In this document: positions 31,717-37,063 of the stretch, piece by piece | Numbering within the stretch: position 1 is the stretch's first letter | How the letters are laid out: each line of letters opens with the position of its first letter | Assembly: GCA_007118095.1 (NCBI GenBank) | Contig: SKSF01000116.1 | Coordinates: 1 to 37,063, forward strand | Length of the DNA: 37,063 nucleotides | Origin: Dehalococcoidia bacterium | Lineage (GTDB): Bacteria; Chloroflexota; Dehalococcoidia; Tepidiformales; Tepidiformaceae | Direction: 5' to 3' | Program-made: the position numbers and the translations under genes | Notes under the pieces: generated by a model | Told to the model about the DNA's origin: nothing | Database searches by the model: none | What the model saw: the letters and a program-made list of their open reading frames with translations, nothing else

Positions 31717-34095
31717 TTACGCACCGTCCATGTCATCGGCGATGCCCGGGAGCGTCACGACAAATTCCGCGCCGTTGCCGGGCTCGCTGTAGCACACGAC
31801 ATCCCCGTCGAGCTGGCGCACAATCTCACGCGTCAAATAAAGGCCCACGCCGTATCCATCCTTGCTGCTCGCGGAGGCGCTGCGGTGGAAACGTTCGAAG
31901 ATGTACGGGAGGTCGTCGCTGGCAATCCCCGGGCCCTGGTCGCTCACCCGCAGCAGGGCAGCGTCCGGTTTCATCTCAAGCGAAACCGTAATGGTCGCGG
32001 GGTCGCCACCATACTTCGCCGCGTTCGAAAGCAGGTTCGCGATGACCTGCCGTAGCCGCCCCTCATCCGAAATCACGACGCATTCGTCCGATGGCACGTG
32101 CGTTTCCAGCGTCACGCCGGGATACCGCGCGAGCAACGATTCCGTTTCACTTGTGACCAACTTGCGCAGGTCCACCGGCCCCCCTTCCACCACCAGCCGG
32201 TTCGATTCGATCCGGGACAGGTCCAGGAAGACATCGACGATGCGCGACATCCGTTCCGATTCTTCTGCGAGCGTCTCCGATGCCTCGTGCATCTCCTCGT
32301 CGAACATCTCCGGCGAGCCTCGCACCTTCCGGTCCATCCAGCGCGCAAGCCCCAGGATCGGAGTCAGTGGATTGCGTAGCTCGTGCGTGGCGAACGACAG
32401 GAAATCGTCCTTGCGTTGCGTCGCTGCGATCCGTTCAGTGATGTCCTCGAAAGCGATGACGGAGCCGACGCGCTCTTCGCCAACGACAATTGGCGAACAC
32501 CGGAAGCGGACAGGGAATGTCGCTCCAGAGCAATGGACGAAGATATCCTCGTCATCTCCCGAAACCGTGGAACCCCACACGGTGAGCGTCGGGCACGCTT
32601 TCTCACCACAGGGTCCTGTGTCTTCCAGCCCTTCATGGACGAGCTGGTGAAAGGGTGTACCCAGCACTGCGTCTGCCTGGTAGCCGAGGAGCGCTTCCGC
32701 TGCGGGGTTCATGAGGGCAATCCGCCCGTCAGCATCGAGCTGACAAACTGCGTATTCGACTGCTTCAAGGATGGTGCTCAGGCGCGCTCGCTCTTCCTCG
32801 GCTCTTTCGTAAAGGTGAGCTTTCTCAAGCGCAACGGCAGCGCGCCGCGCAAATGCCATCGCAACGTTCACGTCCCGTCCCGTGTACCTTCGATCGGATT
32901 CCGAGGTCAGAAACGTGACGGTCCCGAGGCACCCCTCCCGCCCGTTCAGTGGGGCTATGAGCACGGAACGGAGGCCCATGTCATGCAGCAACACCGCCCG
33001 TCTCTCCTCCGAAAGCCCGGCCCGCTGCAGCATCTCCTCGTCCACGACCGGGACATACTCGGGTTCGCCCGATTCCATGACCCTCCGAAGCGGTCCCCAT
33101 GGCATACTCGCAGCCGGGTAGCGGGCGGCAAGCTCCTGCCGGGCCGGGTCCTTGTGCAAAGTCAGCACGCGGTCCAGGTGACCGTCATCCCGGGACAGGT
33201 GGATGATGCACCAGTCCGCAAAGTATTCGAGTGACACCCGCGCAATCGACTCAAGCGTCTTGTCGGAATCCATCGAATAGGCGAGCTGCTTGCTGATTTC
33301 CGAGAGAAAGGCCAGCGAATCTTCGGCCCGCTTCCGGTCGGTCACATCGCGGAGGATGACCGTGAAGACCTTGCTGCCGTCCACGTCGGCCTGCGAAATC
33401 CGCGCCTCGGCGGGAAACCGTTCACCATTCGCACGCAGTCCCCACACTTCACGCGGGGACATCGCCCGCTCGCCCACGCCGGAGCGGCCGAAGCCACGAA
33501 TGTGCTCATCATGGACATTGCGGAACTCTTCCGGCAGCAGCACGCCCAGGTGCTGGCCTACCGCGCCGTCTGCGGGCCAGCCAAAGATCTGCTCCGCCCC
33601 CCGGCTGAACTGGGTTATGCGGTGCTCCTCATCGATCGTGATGATCGCGTCCATGGCCGAATCGAGGATCGCTTGTAACCGCCGCTCGGCCCGTTCTGCC
33701 CGTCCACGCGCTGCTTTTTGCGCCGTGATGTCGAAGCAGGTGCCGATATAGCCAAGAAATGTCCCATCGTCGTCGTAGTGCGGCCTGGCACGCTCGCTGA
33801 TCCATCGGTACTGCCCGTCGTCGCGCCGTAGCCGGTATTCCACCTCGAACGACTGTCGCTGCCTAAGCGATGCCCGGAATGTCTCGTTGTAGTGCGTGAC
33901 GTCATCGGGGTGGAGGCCTTCAGTCCAGCCCTCGCCTGTTTCCTGCTCGTGGCTCCGTCCCCGGAAGTCAAGCCAGGGCTGATTGAAATAGACGGCACCG
34001 CCGTCCATGTCCGACATCCAGACCAGGACGGGCGCCGTATCGAGTATCTCTTCCGCATCGGGCGGATGCGACAAGGCCCGCTCGGTATCACTCAT
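31717..34095 (-). CDS. Multi-domain soluble histidine kinase (PAS-PAS-GAF-PAS-HisKA-HATPase)
   Basis: A 792-residue cytosolic sensor kinase. PAS 1 spans about 15-125 (WISERARPHYDDDG, GYIGTCFDIT). PAS 2 is 137-258 (IITIDEEHRITQFSRGAEQIFGW). GAF is 275-425 (SVLIAPLNGREGCLGTVTFL). PAS 3 is 438-556, with Cys-rich PCGEKACP (495-502). HisKA follows, with H571 in SFATHELRNPL. The ATPase domain shows N691 (VIANLLSNAAKYGG), DQGPGI (D719) and GYGVGLYL. No membrane helix and no neighbouring response regulator. The start could be 34095, 34119 or 34140; GGAGA 11 nt before 34095 gives it slight preference. Domain order suggests integration of several cytosolic cues, possibly redox through the Cys motif (inference). 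Confidence 0.92.
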   Translation of the reverse strand: MSDTERALSHPPDAEEILDTAPVLVWMSDMDGGAVYFNQPWLDFRGRSHEQETGEGWTEGLHPDDVTHYNETFRASLRQRQSFEVEYRLRRDDGQYRWISERARPHYDDDGTFLGYIGTCFDITAQKAARGRAERAERRLQAILDSAMDAIITIDEEHRITQFSRGAEQIFGWPADGAVGQHLGVLLPEEFRNVHDEHIRGFGRSGVGERAMSPREVWGLRANGERFPAEARISQADVDGSKVFTVILRDVTDRKRAEDSLAFLSEISKQLAYSMDSDKTLESIARVSLEYFADWCIIHLSRDDGHLDRVLTLHKDPARQELAARYPAASMPWGPLRRVMESGEPEYVPVVDEEMLQRAGLSEERRAVLLHDMGLRSVLIAPLNGREGCLGTVTFLTSESDRRYTGRDVNVAMAFARRAAVALEKAHLYERAEEERARLSTILEAVEYAVCQLDADGRIALMNPAAEALLGYQADAVLGTPFHQLVHEGLEDTGPCGEKACPTLTVWGSTVSGDDEDIFVHCSGATFPVRFRCSPIVVGEERVGSVIAFEDITERIAATQRKDDFLSFATHELRNPLTPILGLARWMDRKVRGSPEMFDEEMHEASETLAEESERMSRIVDVFLDLSRIESNRLVVEGGPVDLRKLVTSETESLLARYPGVTLETHVPSDECVVISDEGRLRQVIANLLSNAAKYGGDPATITVSLEMKPDAALLRVSDQGPGIASDDLPYIFERFHRSASASSKDGYGVGLYLTREIVRQLDGDVVCYSEPGNGAEFVVTLPGIADDMDGA

Positions 34096-34220
34096 CAGGT
34101 CGTAATCTCCGATCGGCATCTCCCGGCAATGAGCCGACAAGATCTGATCATATATTAGCCTGTTTCGTCGCCCGAATCCTCGTTTGCGGAGGTGTTACGC
34201 CTTCCGGAGCAACGTGAGGG

Positions 34221-34255
34221 TAGCGCGCTAGCACAAAATGTGCGGAAAACCGCAC
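34221..34255. promoter_or_regulatory. Palindrome pair upstream of the HTH gene
   Basis: TAGCGCGCTA (34221-34230) is a perfect palindrome, and GTGCGG-AAAA-CCGCAC (34240-34255) is a perfect hairpin with an A4 loop. They lie about 80-110 nt before the HTH gene and in the kinase's upstream region, where an autoregulatory operator would be expected. Confidence 0.4.
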
Positions 34256-34331
34256 GCCACGGATGTAAGTCACCCTTTACGCACGAGGATCGATCGAATG
34301 GGCAAACTTTACCGTCAGTTTGGGAATCCCT

Positions 34332-34649
34332 ATGCGACATGCCATCGAACGTCCCAGTGAAATAAGCCGCATCGTGCGCAGGGCACGCCGGGGCAAGAAA
34401 TCTGGCTTTACACAGAACCAGCTTGCCAGGAAGGTGACAGCCGAGACCGACGAAACAGCAAGCCGCGATCAGATTGCCCGGTTGGAGTCGAGCAGGCCGC
34501 TACGCTTCGTGCCCGAGCTCCTGGTGGCGGTCGTGACCGTCCTCGGGATACCCATCCGGACGGTTGGGCGGGCCCTCACGCGCGATTTCGTCGCCCTCAT
34601 GCGCCGAAGCCCGAACGAGAAGAACGGCACAGACAACAAGGACTCGTAG
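34332..34649 (+). CDS. HTH (XRE-like) DNA-binding protein
   Basis: A 105-residue protein with an N-terminal helix-turn-helix of the Cro/CI-like type. SEISRIVRRARRGKK is followed by FTQNQLARKVTAET and DQIARLES, the order expected for helices 2-4. A second helical segment (LLVAVVTVLGIPIRTVGRAL) may form the dimer face. A TTG lies four codons upstream. It is divergent from the large kinase gene, across a region with two palindromes. It might control itself or the kinase. Target genes are unknown. Confidence 0.75.
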   Translation: MRHAIERPSEISRIVRRARRGKKSGFTQNQLARKVTAETDETASRDQIARLESSRPLRFVPELLVAVVTVLGIPIRTVGRALTRDFVALMRRSPNEKNGTDNKDS

Positions 34650-34730
34650 TTCGCGCAATCGCGACACGGTCAGGCCGCGCCACCAACAGCTGGCCCGCGC
34701 AGCTTGCACCCGCGTATCAGCACGTGCCGG

Positions 34731-35318
34731 CTACCACTGATTCACCTGCTTGTGTGCCCCCGATATCGTCGCGTCTGCTGCCAGCAGCACGTCGAAGACC
34801 TCCCGGTAGAGCACCAGGGCGTGCCACAACAGGTCAGGAGAGGAGGAGGCGCGCGCGTTTCGCTGGAACATCTCCCGGGCAGCCCGGTGCGTCGCTGCCT
34901 GCGCCGGGAATGACACCGAAAGGTCATCGACACACGTCTCCGCGTCCCGGCTCCGGTAGCCGCACGCCTGTGCCGCCCGGGTCACAAGCTGGTCCGCCTT
35001 GAGCAGCGCGATGCTCGGGTTGTCCCCGAAGGCCACTTCTGTCTGCTGCCATTCGAGGGTGAGTGTGTGCACGTCATCCGCGCTCATGCGCCGCAAACGG
35101 TACGAACGGACCCGCGCGAGCCGCCGGTCCAGGTCACGCATTGCCGCACGTTCGCTGCCGTATTGCCGCGCCAGTCGGTCGAATTCGTCCCCGAAGCGCT
35201 CGCGCAGGAACCCCCGGTGCTTCCGGCGGCGCGAGATGTGGAGCGAGCCCGCGAGCAACCCAATGAAGAGCAGGGGGCCAGCGGCCCCCGCCAGGAACGC
35301 CAGTGTCGTCGAGTCCAT
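34731..35318 (-). CDS. Single-helix-anchored conserved hypothetical protein
   Basis: A 195-residue protein: one membrane helix (about 5-27, LAFLAGAAGPLLFIGLLAG), then a basic segment (SRRRKHRG) and a helical soluble domain. The blocks RFGDEFDRLARQYGSERAA, LRRMSADDVHTLTLEWQQTE, NPSIALLKADQLV and DDLSVSFPAQAATHRAA fit an unnamed family common in actinobacteria, with RFGPEYDR and ADLSVDHP blocks as I recall them. Function is unknown. GGGGGAG precedes the ATG. It stands alone between the HTH gene and the permease gene. Confidence 0.8.
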   Translation of the reverse strand: MDSTTLAFLAGAAGPLLFIGLLAGSLHISRRRKHRGFLRERFGDEFDRLARQYGSERAAMRDLDRRLARVRSYRLRRMSADDVHTLTLEWQQTEVAFGDNPSIALLKADQLVTRAAQACGYRSRDAETCVDDLSVSFPAQAATHRAAREMFQRNARASSSPDLLWHALVLYREVFDVLLAADATISGAHKQVNQW

Positions 35319-35531
35319 CGGTTCTCCCCCTCCGTGTGCGCGATAATCCCTCGATCAACAGCCCGAGACTAAGGTTCCCGCATGGCGCTCCGGATAGCGG
35401 ATCCCCGCTTCCCCATTGCATCGCGCTGGCAACCTCGGCCAACGGCGCCCGGCACATGCTGTTAGCAAAGTGCAACGCAACGACGAGCCACTGTTTGCGT
35501 GCCATGTATCGGCCGCGCCTACGCTGGGCGG
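35319..35531. other. Gene-free region upstream of the permease
   Basis: 213 bases (329 to the permease start) with the ribosome site of the anchored protein at the left. No hairpin, dyad or convincing gene seen; frames on either strand lack ribosome sites. Confidence 0.45.
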
Positions 35532-35651
35532 ATGAGCGGCGTCCCCCGGGATATCCCGGTGCATGCGCAGTTAGCACAGGGTTCGGTGCATCCCATACCG
35601 GATCGTGAAACGGAGCTCGCCGTGCTGGCGGAGTACGCGCGGACCGTATGA
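35532..35651 (+). CDS. Possible 39-residue leader peptide coupled to the permease
   Basis: A short frame, MSGVPRDIPVHAQLAQ to LAEYARTV, ends with TGA at 35649-35651, overlapping the permease ATG at 35648 as ATGA. That overlap type recurs at verified gene pairs in this window. Its ribosome site is weak (GGGCGG) and its third-position GC (28 of 39 codons) is lower than neighbours, so it may be chance. It could set permease translation. Confidence 0.35.
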   Translation: MSGVPRDIPVHAQLAQGSVHPIPDRETELAVLAEYARTV

Positions 35652-36718
35652 ACCGCGAATCCTTTCGCTATGCCCCCAGCATAGTCCTGGGCGGCTCGAT
35701 CCTCCTGGGCATCGTCCTGCTCACGATGCTCGTCATTGAACTCCAGGTCGTCCTGGCTGTCCTGTTCCTGGGACTCGTGCTCGGCATCGCGTTCGCCCCG
35801 CTCGCCGATTACCTCTCCCGCTACCGAATCCCGCGTCCCGTGTCCGTCCTTGCCGTCTATGCCCTCGTTGCCGGTGTCCTGGCCCTCTTCCTCTGGTATG
35901 CAATCCCGCGAATTGCAGCCGAAGCGGAAACCTACATTGATGAGTCCGGCGAGCTTGCCGACCAGTATGAGGAGTTCGCGGAAGATACCCCGCTCCCCGC
36001 ACTCGAGGACGTCCAGGAGTTCCTGGCGGACTTCGCGGCCGGGATCGATGTCGCCGGGCAGGCTTTCATCGTCTTCGATATCGGCCTCTACTTTGTGTCC
36101 ATTCTCATCATCGCCATCTTCTTCACCATCTCGAAAGACCGGGCAATGGACTTCACCCTCTCGCTCGTCGCAGAGGACCAGCGGGAGCAGACGGCGCACG
36201 TCTTGGACGCCATGGCGCGCAAGCTGCGCCGTTACATGCTTGCGCAGCTCATTTCTATGGCCTTCGTGGGACTCTTCACGTACCTGGGACTGCTCATCCT
36301 CGGTGTCCCATTCGCGCTTATCCTGGGGGTACTTGCCTTCGTCCTGGGCATCCTGCCGGTCATTGGCGCGACCATCACGTTCGCCATTGCCTTCCTCCTG
36401 GCGCTCACCGAGGGCCTTACCATCGCCCTCATGGTCGCGGCACTCTATGTCGCTATCGAATCACTGGAAAGCTACGTACTGATTCCAATCGTCCAGCGGA
36501 GCCAGACGCGCATGCCCGAGCTCCTCATTCTCGTGGCCATCCTTGTCGGTGGCGCGCTGATGGGGATCCTGGGCGCACTCATCGCGCTACCGGCGACGGT
36601 GGTCCTCTACATCCTCGTGCACGATGTCATCGTCCCCTGGCGCCAGTCCCAGCTCGAACGCCGGGAAGCCGGGGACGAAGCGGAAGAAGCCCCGGCGAAG
36701 CCCGCCGAGGTCTCCTGA
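35648..36718 (+). CDS. AI-2E family permease (PF01594)
   Basis: A 356-residue polytopic membrane protein of the AI-2E/PerM family, with about eight helices. Helices 1-2 fill 10-50, helix 3 is about 63-86, a periplasmic or cytosolic acidic segment spans 92-130, and helices 4-8 lie between 140 and 333. ILGVLAFVLGILPVIGATI and the C-terminal LLILVAILVGGALMGILGALIALPATVV are the family signature. Members export small molecules or act as ion antiporters; the substrate is not predictable. A charged Glu/Ala/Pro tail ends it. It may be coupled to a 39-residue upstream frame through ATGA. It converges on the next gene with a hairpin at the junction. Confidence 0.92.
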   Translation: MNRESFRYAPSIVLGGSILLGIVLLTMLVIELQVVLAVLFLGLVLGIAFAPLADYLSRYRIPRPVSVLAVYALVAGVLALFLWYAIPRIAAEAETYIDESGELADQYEEFAEDTPLPALEDVQEFLADFAAGIDVAGQAFIVFDIGLYFVSILIIAIFFTISKDRAMDFTLSLVAEDQREQTAHVLDAMARKLRRYMLAQLISMAFVGLFTYLGLLILGVPFALILGVLAFVLGILPVIGATITFAIAFLLALTEGLTIALMVAALYVAIESLESYVLIPIVQRSQTRMPELLILVAILVGGALMGILGALIALPATVVLYILVHDVIVPWRQSQLERREAGDEAEEAPAKPAEVS

Positions 36719-36722
36719 CCGC

Positions 36723-37022
36723 CTAGGTCCGCTTGCGGACCTCCTCCACCAGCTGCGCCTTCGTCATCGAGCTGCGTCCGCGCACGTTCAGTTCTTTCGC
36801 CCGGTTGTACACCTCGTCCCGTGAACGCTCTTCGAGCGGCTGGTTCGGATTGCCGGTCCCGGTTGTCCGGGCATTTGGCGTCTGCCCTTCCTTGCGCCGC
36901 TGCTCGTTTACCGTCCGGCCAGCGATCTCCTTCGCGCGCTCCTCCTCGACGCCCCGTTCCTGTTGACTCTCCTTGATGTGCTCATACTGGCGCTCGTACT
37001 TGTCGCCTTTCTTGGATGGCAT
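36723..37022 (-). CDS. Small Rho-N-domain-like protein (plasmid stabilization-like)
   Basis: A 99-residue very hydrophilic protein. KYERQYEHIKESQQERGVEEERAKEIAGRTVNEQ at the N-terminus is a conserved small-protein block often annotated as plasmid stabilization protein. The C-terminal RDEVYNRAKELNVRGRSSMTKAQLVEEVRK resembles the helix-extended-helix Rho N-terminal/SAP-like fold that binds nucleic acid. The annotation of plasmid maintenance is historical and unproven. It is convergent with the permease, 4 nt apart, and its last codons form the junction hairpin. AGGGGG upstream of the ATG is a weak ribosome site. Confidence 0.85.
   Translation of the reverse strand: MPSKKGDKYERQYEHIKESQQERGVEEERAKEIAGRTVNEQRRKEGQTPNARTTGTGNPNQPLEERSRDEVYNRAKELNVRGRSSMTKAQLVEEVRKRT
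36725..36742. terminator. Hairpin at the permease/Rho-N gene junction
   Basis: AGGTCCGC and GCGGACCT are perfect inverted repeats around TT, inside the final codons of the minus gene and just after the permease stop. It fits a bidirectional terminator; there is no long T-run. Confidence 0.6.
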
Positions 37023-37063
37023 CTCGACCCCCTTTTCGGACGTTACTGGCCGCTACCCGGCGA

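Noticed and set aside
36723-37022. Evidence that the segment is a plasmid, from the plasmid-stabilization label
   Set aside because: This label is attached to a widespread chromosomal small-protein family; no replication or transfer gene is present.

Overview
This is a compact, high-GC (roughly two-thirds G+C) bacterial chromosomal segment with about 40 protein genes. I see no rRNA, tRNA, CRISPR array, insertion sequence or prophage gene. Several things point to a Chloroflexota-like organism (Thermomicrobia or Dehalococcoidia/Tepidiforma relatives), with an actinobacterium as the main alternative. They are three lipoprotein-like leaders ending in (L/V)-x-A-A-C, two of them followed by Asp/Asn/Gly-rich linkers; several luciferase-like (LLM) oxidoreductases; a CE1758-family oxidoreductase; and small proteins usually seen in soil-type high-GC bacteria. 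The assignment comes from protein style only.

Layout. 1-3.2 kb: a universal stress protein, a cupin plus zinc-ribbon pair, and an exported multicopper oxidase. Perfect GTGAC-N4-GTCAC dyads lie in both control regions. 3.2-8.1 kb: a PIN-domain protein, a metallo-beta-lactamase-fold hydrolase, a CE1758-type LLM oxidoreductase, a membrane-anchored NHL propeller and a SAM hydroxide adenosyltransferase. 8.2-11.9 kb: a small unknown, a protein resembling the bacterial eRF1-like (baeRF) families, a CAP-domain lipoprotein, a small membrane protein and a short-type 6-phosphogluconate dehydrogenase. 11.9-15.4 kb: a soluble PAS histidine kinase and a run of four unknowns. 15.6-19.8 kb: a PLP aminotransferase, a succinate-semialdehyde-type dehydrogenase and an acetolactate-synthase-like ThDP enzyme. 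19.8-25.3 kb, minus strand: a polycistron running from a YAWSDGSVT-motif protein through two LLM oxidoreductases to a GH15 glucoamylase/trehalase, then an anchored unknown. 25.6-27.8 kb: a membrane protein, an unknown and a phosphotriesterase-like lactonase. 27.8-31.0 kb, minus strand: a cupredoxin lipoprotein, then a small zinc protein, a second YAWSDGSVT protein, a DUF2171/PRC-like protein and a LigD-type polymerase domain. 31.2-37 kb: a DUF2243 membrane protein, a large PAS/GAF histidine kinase, an HTH protein, an anchored unknown, an AI-2E-family permease and a Rho-N-like small protein.

How the genes may work together. The general theme is stress and redox housekeeping: copper proteins, stress protein, flavin or F420 oxidoreductases, DNA-end repair polymerase, sensor kinases and ribosome-rescue-like factor. 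The two most unusual signals are a pair of paralogous unknown proteins sharing a 65-70 residue YAWSDGSVT domain, each in or heading a minus-strand operon, and a family of GTRAC-N4-GTYAC dyads upstream of the stress gene, the cupin/multicopper oxidase pair and the cupredoxin. The dyads suggest one Crp/Fnr-type regulon. Many neighbours are translationally coupled by 1-, 4- or 8-nt overlaps, which supports the chosen starts.
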